A DNA stretch of 64,000 bases from JBFXAN01 sp050184225 (lineage in GTDB: Bacteria; Chloroflexota; Dehalococcoidia; CAUJGQ01): NCBI GenBank assembly GCA_050184225.1, contig JBFXAN010000001.1:1-64000 (forward strand), read 5' to 3'. The position numbers and the translations under genes were made by a program. Numbering within the stretch: position 1 is the first letter of the stretch; the number at the start of each line of letters is the position of its first letter. Below are positions 34,340 through 42,767 of this stretch, piece after piece. The notes beneath the pieces are model-generated. The model was not told the DNA's origin and made no database searches. It saw only the letters and a program-made list of their open reading frames with translations.

Positions 34340-34756
34340 TCAGGCGGGCTTGAACTTGGGCAGCGTGAACTCGTCGGTGACATCCTCATAGGTGATCGTC
34401 AGCGGCATACCGACGCGGATGTCACCGTTCGGGATACCGACGATGTTCGACACGAGGCGTGGTCCTTCATCAAGCTCGACGACGGCAACGTTATACGGAA
34501 GGTCATCGGCAAAGGACGGGTCGTATCGCTGATGGACAATGATGTAGCTGTAGAGCGTCGCGTTGCCGCTGACCGCCTGCCACTCGAACTCAGGGGAGAG
34601 GCACCGCGGGCAGAAGTCCGCCACTGGATAGCGGAAGCGGCCGCAGTTGCCGCAGCGCTGCATCTCCAGTGCATGGCGCTTCGCCGAATCCCAGAAGGGC
34701 GCGTTCTCTTCGGTGCGCACGGGCAGCGGTTTCGCGTATTCGGTCGAGGTCGTCAT
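34340..34756 (-). CDS. OB-fold/zinc-ribbon DUF35 protein (acyl-CoA-associated)
   Basis: A 138-residue protein with the DUF35 architecture: an N-terminal helix (TEENAPFWDSAKRHALEM), a rubredoxin-like zinc ribbon with Cys35-x-x-Cys38 and Cys49-x-x-Cys52, then an OB fold (NATLYSYIIVHQRYDP, YNVAVVELDEGPRLVSNIVG). DUF35 proteins partner thiolase-like enzymes and in some systems are needed for retro-aldol cleavage of acyl-CoAs. The thiolase-like gene ends at 34760, three bases before this start, which fits such a pair. Confidence 0.93.
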   Translation of the reverse strand: MTTSTEYAKPLPVRTEENAPFWDSAKRHALEMQRCGNCGRFRYPVADFCPRCLSPEFEWQAVSGNATLYSYIIVHQRYDPSFADDLPYNVAVVELDEGPRLVSNIVGIPNGDIRVGMPLTITYEDVTDEFTLPKFKPA

Positions 34757-34759
34757 GTG

Positions 34760-35893
34760 TCACTTCCTCAGGATCATCGTGGCATGTGTGGTCAGGATGC
34801 CGCCCTGGTTGCTGACGACGGCGAGTTCAGCGTCCTGCACCTGCCGCTCGGCCGCCTCACCCCGAAGCTGACGGACGGCCTCGAGGACGTGCTGCATCCC
34901 CGGCATCCCCGTCTCTGCCAGCAGGCCGCCGGATGAGTTCAGTGGCAGTTCACCGTCCAGACTGATGCGACCGCCCTGAATCCAGTCGGCGCCTTCACCC
35001 TTCTTGCAGAAGCCGTAATCCTCCAGCGTGAGGATCGGCACGATGCTGAAGCAGTCATAGAGGTGGGCCGTGTCGATGTCGGCGGGGGCAACGCCAGCCA
35101 TCTCGAAGGCGATCGGTCCAGCAACGGCGGCGCCGGTCGTCGTCCACTCCTGTCGATGAGGCAGATCCCAGGAAGGATGTCCCTGACCGAAGCCCATCAC
35201 GTAGACCGGCGGCTTCTTCAGCGAGCGGGCGCGCTCGGCCGTGGTGACGATTACGGCGGCGGCGCCGTCGGAGACGGGGCAGCAGTCATAGAGATGGAAC
35301 GGCTCGGCGACGTAGCGGTTGGCCTTGTATTCGTCCAGCGTGATCGCCTGGTGGAACTGCGCGTTTGGGTTGAGACAGGCGTTGTTGCGGAAGGTGATCG
35401 GGATCGTTGAAAGCTGTTCCTCGGTGAGGCCGAACTCGTGCTTGTAGCGCTGGGCGACCATCGCATAGCCGGAGGGGGCGCCGAAGAAGCCGAAGGCGGC
35501 ATTCTCGCCGCGCGGCCGCGCGTAGGTCGAGCGATTGCCACTGAGTGGGTTGTCACCGTAGCTGACGACGGCGGCGTTGCACAGCCCCTGCTCGATGCAC
35601 ATCATCGCGTAGGTGATCAGGCCGATGTTGCTGGCGCCGGCCTGGTCGATCGTCGCCGTCACCTTGGGCACGATGCCGATCGCCTGGGAGACGGTCGCGC
35701 TGAACAGTCCCTGGAACCCCGACGTCGGGTACTTCGTCAGGACGGCGTCGATCTCGGCCTTGTCGATGCCGCAGTCTTCGATCGCATTCCGGATCGCCTC
35801 GACGGTGAGGCTGACCGCGGAGCGGCCGGGGAGTTTGCCGTAGCCGGTGTTGCCGACGCCGACGATGCAGTATCTGTCCTTCAGCGATGCCAT
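34760..35893 (-). CDS. thiolase-like protein (SCP-x/Ltp2 type, probable aldolase partner of DUF35)
   Basis: A 377-residue thiolase-fold protein. It starts YCIVGVGNTGYGKLPGRS, as in the non-canonical lipid-transfer group. Where true thiolases have the nucleophilic Cys (in a CASG-type motif) it reads DQAGASN, and the usual G-H-P near the C-terminus is GMPG, so neither classical catalytic residue is present. LYDCFSIVPILTLEDYGF and NSSGGLLAETG are kept. Proteins of this type include Ltp2, an aldolase that works with a DUF35 partner in steroid side-chain degradation. It is the first gene of the minus arm and has a good promoter upstream. Confidence 0.88.
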   Translation of the reverse strand: MASLKDRYCIVGVGNTGYGKLPGRSAVSLTVEAIRNAIEDCGIDKAEIDAVLTKYPTSGFQGLFSATVSQAIGIVPKVTATIDQAGASNIGLITYAMMCIEQGLCNAAVVSYGDNPLSGNRSTYARPRGENAAFGFFGAPSGYAMVAQRYKHEFGLTEEQLSTIPITFRNNACLNPNAQFHQAITLDEYKANRYVAEPFHLYDCCPVSDGAAAVIVTTAERARSLKKPPVYVMGFGQGHPSWDLPHRQEWTTTGAAVAGPIAFEMAGVAPADIDTAHLYDCFSIVPILTLEDYGFCKKGEGADWIQGGRISLDGELPLNSSGGLLAETGMPGMQHVLEAVRQLRGEAAERQVQDAELAVVSNQGGILTTHATMILRK

Positions 35894-35940
35894 CCCCGCC
35901 TCCTACGTGATCTTGTGTCCGTCGCTGCTTGACGGGCGTC

Positions 35941-35969
35941 ACACTAGACCACTTCCCACCGGGTGTCAA
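35941..35969 (-). promoter_or_regulatory. sigma70-type promoter candidate for the thiolase/DUF35 operon
   Basis: On the minus strand TTGACA (35964-35969) and TAGTGT (35941-35946) are separated by 17 bases. The -35 is perfect. It lies 48 bases upstream of the thiolase ATG (35893), which has its own GGAGG. It is one half of the 321-base divergent gap that ends at the TetR gene. Confidence 0.6.
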
Positions 35970-36100
35970 GGACCGCCGTCGAACTGTTGTCGCCTGGCAG
36001 AACGGGCCGGTTCATAGCACAAACGAATCTAAAATCGACAGGTGTGCGATAGACTCAGCGCACGATCCGCCATGGGCTTCCATCTGCATGGGTACCGTGA

Positions 36101-36134
36101 TTCGCTTGACAGTCGTCAATCGAACGGCCATGAT
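36101..36134 (+). promoter_or_regulatory. palindromic TetR operator candidate overlapping the tetR promoter
   Basis: Arms TTCGCTTGAC (36101-36110) and GTCAATCGAA (36115-36124) pair in nine of ten positions around AGTC. The palindrome contains a perfect -35 TTGACA (36106-36111), and CATGAT (36129-36134) follows after 17 bases. Such an overlap is the normal layout of a self-repressed TetR gene. The gene starts at 36215. The rest of the gap (35970-36100 and 36135-36214) shows nothing else I can name. Confidence 0.65.
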
Positions 36135-36214
36135 CCAGTCGCAACAAGCCGGCAGTACGGGTACGATGCTGCCCAGCGATCAGCTGCCGGCCACCGCCGG
36201 AATGCAGGGGTGCC

Positions 36215-36961
36215 ATGCCGCACAGAGCGGGAACCAAGGCGAACGCTTCAGGCTCGGCGCCGGCGCCACCGGCCGACGTCGAGGCGCGGCTGCTGGCCGC
36301 CGCCCTCCAGCTGTTTGGCCAGAAGGGCTATGACAGCGTGTCGGTGCGCGAGGTGGCGCGGGCGGCGGGCGTGACCACGCCGAACGTCTACTACTACTTC
36401 GGCAGCAAGCGCGGCCTCTATCTGCGGCTGCTGCATGACCTGCTCGACCGGCGCAGCACGGCGGTGAGCGTGGCACTGCGGGAGAAGGGCGACCCGATCA
36501 CGCGCCTGCGTCAGATGCTCGAAGCGTATATCTGGTTCGACCGCGACGCGCCGGTCGAGCGCGAGGCACAGCTTTTCCTGTTGCGCGAGATCTACGGGCT
36601 CGGCAGCGATATGTTCTCGGAGCTTGTCACCGAGCACGATGCTTCGAACCGGCGGGCGCTGCGCCAGGTGATCGAAGAAGGCATCCGTCTCGGCGTTTTC
36701 CGGCCGGTGCGGGTCGAGCACACGGTGATCGCGATCTTCGGGGTGATGCTGACCTTCATCCGTCGCGCGGCGCTCGGCGCGCGGGTGCGCCCGTCCGATG
36801 CGGTCACGCAGGTGATGGACGTGATGATCGAAGGTCTGCGGAACCGGGCTCCGGCAGCGGAGAAGCCCCCGCCGAAACCCGCGGCTCGTCGCAACGGGAC
36901 GGTAAAGAGCGGGACGGCCCGGCGTCCAAGTAGTCCAGATGGAGCGACGGAGCAGCGATGA
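36215..36961 (+). CDS. TetR-family transcriptional regulator
   Basis: A 248-residue regulator with a TetR DNA-binding domain near residues 22-68: ARLLAAALQLFGQKGYDSVSVREVARAAGV followed by TTPNVYYYFGSKRGLYL (given as parts). A ligand-binding helical domain follows, and the last 40 residues are Pro/Arg/Lys-rich and likely disordered. It diverges from the thiolase operon and is first in the plus arm, with its stop overlapping the next gene by four bases. Those positions make it the likely local regulator; CoA thioesters are common ligands for such proteins, but the effector is unknown. Confidence 0.9.
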   Translation: MPHRAGTKANASGSAPAPPADVEARLLAAALQLFGQKGYDSVSVREVARAAGVTTPNVYYYFGSKRGLYLRLLHDLLDRRSTAVSVALREKGDPITRLRQMLEAYIWFDRDAPVEREAQLFLLREIYGLGSDMFSELVTEHDASNRRALRQVIEEGIRLGVFRPVRVEHTVIAIFGVMLTFIRRAALGARVRPSDAVTQVMDVMIEGLRNRAPAAEKPPPKPAARRNGTVKSGTARRPSSPDGATEQR

Positions 36962-37722
36962 AATCACAGCACTGGCTGGCCCGGCCGAAGAACCTGAGCG
37001 ACGACGGCATCCACAGCGACGAGACGGCCCGCGGTCTGGGCTTCGCCGGCGGCTTCGTCCCCGGCGTGACGCTCTACGCGCACGTCGCCGCGGCACTGTT
37101 GAATCAGGGCATCGACTGGCTGCGCACGGGCAGCGTCGCGTATCGGTTTCGCCGGCCCGTCTACGACGGCGAAGAGGTGCAGTTCACGATCGACGCGGAG
37201 CAGCCGGCGTTCACGATCGCATCGCCGGACGGCAGCGACGCCCGTTCGTTGGGGCAACTCGAGGTCAACGAACCGCCGCCGGAGGTCGCACCGGCCGCGC
37301 CGGTAACACCAGTCCGGGCGCCGCTGGGTGCGCAGGATCAGATCGGCGTGCCGCTCCAGATCACGGCGGCGATCCCTCCGGAACGCGCTGCCGCCGCAAT
37401 CGCAGCGTCGGGTGACTACGACTGGCAGGAGAACGGACGGACGTTGCTACCGGCCGGCCTCTGGCTCAACCCGATCAACCTGCTCCGCACCTACTATGAC
37501 TCGGCGGTGACGATCCACTACGCGGGCCGCGTCTGGCACCACTCGCCCGTCTATCTGGGCGAAACCGTGATCAAGCGCGGCCACATCACCGGATTCGAAG
37601 AGCGCAAGGGCAACCAGATCGTCTCCTTTGTCGTCGCGATCGAAACGGACGGCGGACGGCCGGTCGCCACGGTCGAGCACCAGAGCGTTTACCAATTGGC
37701 CCGAGCGCGGGGAGCGGGCTGA
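36958..37722 (+). CDS. MaoC/hotdog-fold acyl-CoA dehydratase-like protein
   Basis: A 254-residue protein with two hotdog-like halves. The first has DDGIHSDETARGLGFAGGFVPGVTLYAHV, which follows the hydratase-2 layout (a short loop with His, then a Gly-rich turn and helix). The His of the motif is kept, but the catalytic Asp position appears to be Ser. The second half ends GRVWHHSPVYLGETVIKRGHITGF and VSFVVAIETDGGRPVATVEHQ, the usual hotdog finish. It may hydrate an enoyl-CoA or act as a thioesterase-like binding protein. The ATG overlaps the tetR stop, and the SDR at 37722 overlaps its own stop by one base. Confidence 0.75.
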   Translation: MKSQHWLARPKNLSDDGIHSDETARGLGFAGGFVPGVTLYAHVAAALLNQGIDWLRTGSVAYRFRRPVYDGEEVQFTIDAEQPAFTIASPDGSDARSLGQLEVNEPPPEVAPAAPVTPVRAPLGAQDQIGVPLQITAAIPPERAAAAIAASGDYDWQENGRTLLPAGLWLNPINLLRTYYDSAVTIHYAGRVWHHSPVYLGETVIKRGHITGFEERKGNQIVSFVVAIETDGGRPVATVEHQSVYQLARARGAG

Positions 37723-38546
37723 TGAGCGCACGGCTGCTGCACGACCAGGTCGCAATCATCACCGGCGCCAGCCGCGGTATCGGCCGCAACATCGCCGTCG
37801 AGCTCGCCACCGAGGGCTGTCACGTCGTGATCGCCGCCCGCAGCGAAGCAGAGACTGACCCCCGGCTGCCGGGGACGATCTACTCCGTCGCCGAGGAGTG
37901 CCGTACCTTCGGCGTGCAGGCGCTCGCGGTTCCGACCGATGTAACGAGCGATGCATCGCTGGAGGCGCTGGTCAGCCAGAGTATCGAGGCGTTCGGCCGG
38001 ATCGACATCCTCGTCAACAACGCCGGACTCAACTTCCCCGGAACCTTCCTCGAACTCTCGATCAAGCGGTGGGATCTGCTCTGGCGGCTGAACGTCCGGG
38101 GAACACTCGTCGCGACGAAGCTCGTGCTGCCGCTGCTGCTGGAGCGCGGTCGCGGCACGATCATCAACATCTCGTCGCGGGCCGCCGACCGCGAAGGCGT
38201 CAATTCCAGCGCATATGCCGTGACCAAGCAGGCGGTGCGGAAGATGGCGGAGGCGGTCGCCGCCGAGTACGGCGGTCAGGGCATCCGCTCGTATTCACTG
38301 TCACCGGCGCGGGTGGTGTCGACACCGGGGCATCGCTATGTGCGCGGCACAAACGCCGTCGCGCACGACCTGGCCGAGCCGGACCATGTGCTCGGCCGGG
38401 CGGCGGTGTGGCTCGCGTCCAGCTCGGAAGCGTTGGGATTCAACGGTCAGCATTTCTACAGCATCCCGCTGGTAGCGGAGTACATGCGCGAAGACACGAC
38501 CTGGGACGGGCTGCGCAAGCTGCGGGAGCCGGTGTCAGAGGCGTAG
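37722..38546 (+). CDS. SDR-family oxidoreductase (hydroxyacyl-CoA dehydrogenase type)
   Basis: A 274-residue SDR with TGASRGIGRNIAVELATEG, the NNAG motif, ISSRAADREG and catalytic YAVTKQAVRKMA. A loop after strand 2 (SEAETDPRLPGTIYSVAEEC) is typical of SDRs annotated as acyl-CoA dehydrogenases in beta-oxidation clusters. It probably oxidises a hydroxyacyl-CoA made by the hydratases of this region. It shares a TGATG junction with the gene before it. Confidence 0.9.
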   Translation: MSARLLHDQVAIITGASRGIGRNIAVELATEGCHVVIAARSEAETDPRLPGTIYSVAEECRTFGVQALAVPTDVTSDASLEALVSQSIEAFGRIDILVNNAGLNFPGTFLELSIKRWDLLWRLNVRGTLVATKLVLPLLLERGRGTIINISSRAADREGVNSSAYAVTKQAVRKMAEAVAAEYGGQGIRSYSLSPARVVSTPGHRYVRGTNAVAHDLAEPDHVLGRAAVWLASSSEALGFNGQHFYSIPLVAEYMREDTTWDGLRKLREPVSEA

Positions 38547-38556
38547 GGAGGGAACG

Positions 38557-39762
38557 ATGGCGGGACGGGCGCTCGCGGGACTGAAGGTGGTTGATGTCTC
38601 GGACGGGATCGGCGGCGGCTACTGCACCAAGTTGCTGGCAGGGCTTGGCGCCGATGTGCTGAAGGTAGAACCACCGGGAACGGGCGACGAAACCCGCGCC
38701 GCTGGTCCCTTCCCCGGCGATCTCCCTGATGCCGAGAAGAGCGGCCTCTTCCTCCATCTCGCCACCGGCAAGCGCAGCGTCACGTTGAACCTGACAACCG
38801 ACGGCGGACGCGCGATCCTGAAGCGGCTGGTGGCTGATGCCGATGTCCTCGTCGAGAGCTTTCCTCCGGGCACGCTCGAAGGATGGGATCTGGACTACGA
38901 TCAGCTCGCCGCGATCAATCCGCGCCTCGTGCTCACGTCGATCACGCCGTTCGGCCAGGATGGACCGTACCGCGACTATGCGCCGTCGGAACTGGCGTCG
39001 TGGGCGCTCTCCGGCTACATGGTGCTGACCGGCTTTCCCGACCGCGAGCCGCTGAAGGCCTACGGCGAGCAATCGCAGTACCAGGCGGGGGTGCAGGCCG
39101 CGCTCGGCACGATGGCGGCGGTGCTCGCCCGCGACAGCACCGGCCGCGGCCAGCACGTCGATGTCTCCTCAACCGAGGCGCTCACCTTCGTGCTCGGCGG
39201 CGCGCCGCAGACCTACCATTACCGTCGCCAGAACGTGAAGCGGGTGGGCGCCCGCCTGCTGGCGTTGCCGCCACACTATTTCTATCCCTCGACGCTGCGC
39301 CCCTGTCAGGACGGCTGGGTCCATGTCCACACGAACACCCGCCACCCCGATCTGCTCGCGGTGCTGATGGAGGAGCCGCGCCTCGCCGACCCGGAGGTGC
39401 TGGAGACACCCGCCGGCCACGCCGACGAGATCGACGAGTTGATGGACCGCTGGCTGGCGAACCACCCGAAGCAGGAGGTCGTCAGGCTGTCACAGGAATT
39501 GCGGGTACCGAACACCGCCGTGCAGACACCGGCCGAGGTGCTTGAGGACGAACACCTGCGCGAGCGCGGCTTCTTCGCCGAGGTCGAGCACCTGGCCGCC
39601 GGGCCGATCGTCCAGCCGGGACCACCGTTCCGGATGGAGCAGACGCCCTGGCAGACTGATCCGGCGCCGCTGCTCGGCGAGCATAACCGCCGTGTTTATG
39701 TCGATGAACTGGGGTACAGCCCGGACGATCTGGCGCGGCTCCGCGACCAGGAGGTGATCTAG
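38557..39762 (+). CDS. CaiB/BaiF family CoA-transferase, copy 1
   Basis: A 401-residue family III CoA-transferase. The pattern ALAGLKVVDVSDGIGGGYCTKLLAGLGADVLKVEPPGTGDE is the usual start (given as parts), with GKRSVTLNLTTDGGRAILKRL, VLVESFPPGTLEGWDLDYDQL and TSITPFGQDGPYRDY following. RGQHVDVSSTEAL surrounds the catalytic Asp position. It moves CoA between carboxylic acids, and so may activate the substrate acid. It overlaps the next transferase by one base. Confidence 0.92.
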   Translation: MAGRALAGLKVVDVSDGIGGGYCTKLLAGLGADVLKVEPPGTGDETRAAGPFPGDLPDAEKSGLFLHLATGKRSVTLNLTTDGGRAILKRLVADADVLVESFPPGTLEGWDLDYDQLAAINPRLVLTSITPFGQDGPYRDYAPSELASWALSGYMVLTGFPDREPLKAYGEQSQYQAGVQAALGTMAAVLARDSTGRGQHVDVSSTEALTFVLGGAPQTYHYRRQNVKRVGARLLALPPHYFYPSTLRPCQDGWVHVHTNTRHPDLLAVLMEEPRLADPEVLETPAGHADEIDELMDRWLANHPKQEVVRLSQELRVPNTAVQTPAEVLEDEHLRERGFFAEVEHLAAGPIVQPGPPFRMEQTPWQTDPAPLLGEHNRRVYVDELGYSPDDLARLRDQEVI

Positions 39763-41030
39763 TGACGCCCGGTTCCACGATGCGGCCGCTCGATGGGGTG
39801 CGCGTCCTCGATTTCACGGTGGCTGTGGCGGGGCCGATCTGCGGCTTCCTCCTGTCGGACCTCGGCGCCGAGGTGATCAAGGTCGAGGAAACCGGCGCGC
39901 GGGCGACTGCGCCCGGCGATATGCCCCGCCGTGACGGCGCCCCAGACCGTCCCTACAACCGGCTGAGCAACTTCAACGAACTCAACCGCGGCAAGCTGAG
40001 CGTGCCGATCGATGTGGCACGACCAGAGGGCCGCGAGCTGTTCCTACGGATCGCGGAGCGGTGCGACATCGTCGTCGAGAACTTCTCGCCGCGGGTGGTG
40101 GGCAACCTCGGCGTGGACTACACCGCCGTTCGGGCACGCAACCCCGGCATCATCTACATCTCGATGCCCGCCTTCGGCAAGACCGGCCCGTATGCCGACA
40201 TGCGTTCCTACGGACCAGGGATCGACGCGATGAGCGGGCTGTCGCACCTCACCGGCTATGTCGATGGCCAGCCGCTGAAGCCGGGCAGCTTCTACTGCGA
40301 CCAGAACGCCGGGTTGCACGCCGCCTTCGCCGCGCTCTCCGCGCTCTATCATCGGCGGCGCACGGGCGAGGGCCAGTATATCGAGATCCCGATGCTCGAA
40401 GGCGAGATCCAGGTGATCGCGGACGCGCTGATGGACGCGGCGATGAACGGCCGCGAGCAGACCCGAATCGGCAACCGCCATCCGAGCATCGCCCCGCACG
40501 GTGTCTATCCCTGTGCCGGCGAGGACCAATGGGTGACGATCGTCGCCGCCGACGACGGCCAGTGGCGGGCACTCTGCCGGACGATCGGCCGGGAGGATCT
40601 AGTCACCGACCCGCGGTTCGCCGTACCGCTCGATCGCCATCGCCATCAGGACGCGCTCGATCAGATCATCGCCGGCTGGACATCAACCCACCAAAAGGAC
40701 AACGTACAGCAGATGCTGCAAGATGCCGGTGTCTCGGCGGCGGCGGTGCTCGAAGTGCCCGAGTTGTTTGACGACCCGCACCTCGCCGCGCGGGGTCAGT
40801 TCGAGTGGGTCGACCACCCGGACTCTACCCCGTTTCCGCACACGCGCGCGGCCTTCCAGCTCTCGGACACGCCGATCCCGGTGACGCGCACCGGTCCCGT
40901 CTTCGGTGGTGGGGTCAGCCAAGTCCTGGGGGATCTGCTGGAGATACCAAATGACGAGCTTGACCGGGTGATCGGCGCGGGCATCGTCGCGGACGATCGG
41001 TCGCGGATGATATCGGTTCCTGGGGACTAA
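39762..41030 (+). CDS. CaiB/BaiF family CoA-transferase, copy 2
   Basis: A 422-residue family III CoA-transferase. The GTG at 39762 overlaps the preceding stop; an ATG six codons on (MRPLDGVRVLDF) is an alternative. It has PICGFLLSDLGAEVIKVEETGAR, NRGKLSVPIDVARPEGRELFLR and ISMPAFGKTGPYADMRSYGPG. It is clearly different from copy 1, so the two may form a heteromeric enzyme or act on two acids. Adjacent CaiB/BaiF pairs are frequent in such clusters. Confidence 0.92.
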   Translation: MTPGSTMRPLDGVRVLDFTVAVAGPICGFLLSDLGAEVIKVEETGARATAPGDMPRRDGAPDRPYNRLSNFNELNRGKLSVPIDVARPEGRELFLRIAERCDIVVENFSPRVVGNLGVDYTAVRARNPGIIYISMPAFGKTGPYADMRSYGPGIDAMSGLSHLTGYVDGQPLKPGSFYCDQNAGLHAAFAALSALYHRRRTGEGQYIEIPMLEGEIQVIADALMDAAMNGREQTRIGNRHPSIAPHGVYPCAGEDQWVTIVAADDGQWRALCRTIGREDLVTDPRFAVPLDRHRHQDALDQIIAGWTSTHQKDNVQQMLQDAGVSAAAVLEVPELFDDPHLAARGQFEWVDHPDSTPFPHTRAAFQLSDTPIPVTRTGPVFGGGVSQVLGDLLEIPNDELDRVIGAGIVADDRSRMISVPGD

Positions 41031-41067
41031 CACACTCCAACACGATCGGCAGCAGGAAGGGAACGCA

Positions 41068-41838
41068 ATGGCACTGCTCTTCGAGACACGGGATCACGTC
41101 GCCTACATCACCTTCAACCGTCCGGATGCGATGAACGCGATGGACGCCGCAACCTATCGCGAGCTTTCCGAGGCGTGGATCGAGGTCCGCGACAACCCGG
41201 AGATCTGGGTGTCGATCATCACCGGCCAGGGGCGGGCCTTCACTGCCGGCGCCGACCTCAAGAGCCGGATCGGCGCCAAGGCGGAGGCGTGGGAGTTCTG
41301 GCAGACGCAGAGCGAGCAGCTGCTGAACCGCGGACTTGAAGTATGGAAACCGGTGATCGCGGCGATCAACGGGTATTGCCTCGCCGGCGGGATGACGCTG
41401 CTCTTTGGCACCGATATCCGCATCGCCGCCGACACCGCCGTCTTTGGGATCTCCGAGGTGAAGCGCGGCATCCTCCCCGGCAACGGCGGCACCCAGCGGG
41501 CGGTGCGGCAGATGCCCTATCCGATCGCGATGGAGATGATCCTGATCGGCGACAATATCGACGCCAACGAAGCGTACCGGATTGGGCTCGTCAACAAGGT
41601 GGTGCCACTGGCGCAGCTGATGGAGACGGCGGAGGCATACGCGCGGCGCATCTGCGAGAACCCACCGCTGGCGGTGCGCGCGATCAAGGAACTGGCGGTG
41701 CGCAGCCAGTACATGCACATCCAGGATGGACTGCGCCTGGAAGCGGCGATCGGCCGCGCGCTCGGCACGACCGAGGACGCCGCCGAGGGACGCCTTGCCT
41801 TTGCCGAGAAACGCAAGGCCGTCTTCCAGGGTCGGTAA
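41068..41838 (+). CDS. enoyl-CoA hydratase/isomerase (crotonase) family protein
   Basis: A 256-residue crotonase-fold protein. It has ITFNRPDAMNAMDAATYREL, SIITGQGRAFTAGADL and NGYCLAGGMTLLFGTDIRIA, then FGISEVKRGILPGNGGTQRAVRQM. The first glutamate of enoyl-CoA hydratases is Thr here, the second (SEVKRG) is present. It ends with LAFAEKRKAVFQGR, the usual C-terminus, which is very like that of the crotonase at 25874. Role: hydration, isomerisation or ring cleavage of an acyl-CoA. Confidence 0.9.
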   Translation: MALLFETRDHVAYITFNRPDAMNAMDAATYRELSEAWIEVRDNPEIWVSIITGQGRAFTAGADLKSRIGAKAEAWEFWQTQSEQLLNRGLEVWKPVIAAINGYCLAGGMTLLFGTDIRIAADTAVFGISEVKRGILPGNGGTQRAVRQMPYPIAMEMILIGDNIDANEAYRIGLVNKVVPLAQLMETAEAYARRICENPPLAVRAIKELAVRSQYMHIQDGLRLEAAIGRALGTTEDAAEGRLAFAEKRKAVFQGR

Positions 41839-41871
41839 CCGACGCGGAACGATCGGGTTGGGAGAGCAGCC

Positions 41872-42636
41872 GTGCAAGAGAAGATCGTTGCGACACCAGC
41901 GGACGCCGTGGCCGGAATCCCCGACGGTGCCACCATCCTCGTGGCCGGATTCGGGCCGGGTACACCGTGGAACCTGCTGCGGGCGCTCTATGAGCAGGGC
42001 GCGAAAGACCTGACACTCGTCTGCAACAGCGGCTCGGGCGGTTCGGCGGCGATGGGGCGGGATGACCTCGTCACCCACAACACCCTGATCGAGTCGGGGC
42101 GGGTGCGGAAGGTGATCGCGTCGTTCACGGCGTCGCCGCACCCGTCGCGCAAGGTGGCGGTGGAGACGCTGCACGAAGCGGGCATGATCGAGGCGGAACT
42201 GGTGCCGCAGGGGACGCTGGCCGAGCGGATCCGTGCGGGCGGCGCCGGTATCCCCGCCTTCTACACACCGACTGGTGTCGGTACGGAGATGGCGGAAGGC
42301 AAGGAGCATCGGACCTTCGGCGGCCGGGAGTATCTGTTAGAGGAGGCGATCGTCGGCGACTACGCCTTCCTGCGGGCGTGGAAGGCGGACACTTTCGGCA
42401 ACCTCATCTTTCGGCGGGCGCAGCGCAACTACAACCCGATCATGGCGACCGCCGCGCGGACGACGATCGTCGAGGTCGAAGAGCCGATCGTCGCCGAGGG
42501 CGAGCTCGATCCCGATCAGATCCATACGTCCGGCATCTACGTTCACCGGCTGCTAGTGATCCCGCCCGCGCCGGAGGGCATCCTCCACATCCTACCCGGC
42601 ATCACGATCGCCGATACCCGGACCGCGACGCGTTGA
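41872..42636 (+). CDS. 3-oxoacid-type CoA-transferase subunit A
   Basis: A 254-residue family I CoA-transferase alpha subunit. GTG start. Marks are GATILVAGFGPGTPWNLLRAL, AFYTPTGVGTEMAEGKEHRTFGGREYLLEE and RAWKADTFGNLIFRRAQRNYNP (given as parts), then VEVEEPIVAEGELDPDQIHT. This is the pattern of 3-oxoacid and 3-oxoadipate CoA-transferases rather than the ring-opening IpdA type. It works with subunit B at 42768, separated by a family-2 hairpin. Confidence 0.92.
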   Translation: MQEKIVATPADAVAGIPDGATILVAGFGPGTPWNLLRALYEQGAKDLTLVCNSGSGGSAAMGRDDLVTHNTLIESGRVRKVIASFTASPHPSRKVAVETLHEAGMIEAELVPQGTLAERIRAGGAGIPAFYTPTGVGTEMAEGKEHRTFGGREYLLEEAIVGDYAFLRAWKADTFGNLIFRRAQRNYNPIMATAARTTIVEVEEPIVAEGELDPDQIHTSGIYVHRLLVIPPAPEGILHILPGITIADTRTATR

Positions 42637-42676
42637 GAATGGCTGAATGCTGGACGGTTCATCGCACAACGGCTTC

Positions 42677-42746
42677 CTGGGAGCGCGGGCATCTCGCCCG
42701 CCAGATTGCTCAGACGCCGTTGCGGGCAAGATGCCCGCGCTCCCAG
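42677..42746. repeat. hairpin repeat family 2, copy C
   Basis: Arms 42677-42701 and 42722-42746 pair in 24 of 25 positions around a 20-base loop. The arm starts CTGGGAGCGCGGGCATC. It lies between the two subunits of one CoA-transferase, which normally would be translated from one transcript. Confidence 0.9.
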
Positions 42747-42767
42747 CAGGGATTGAGGTAGAGCACG

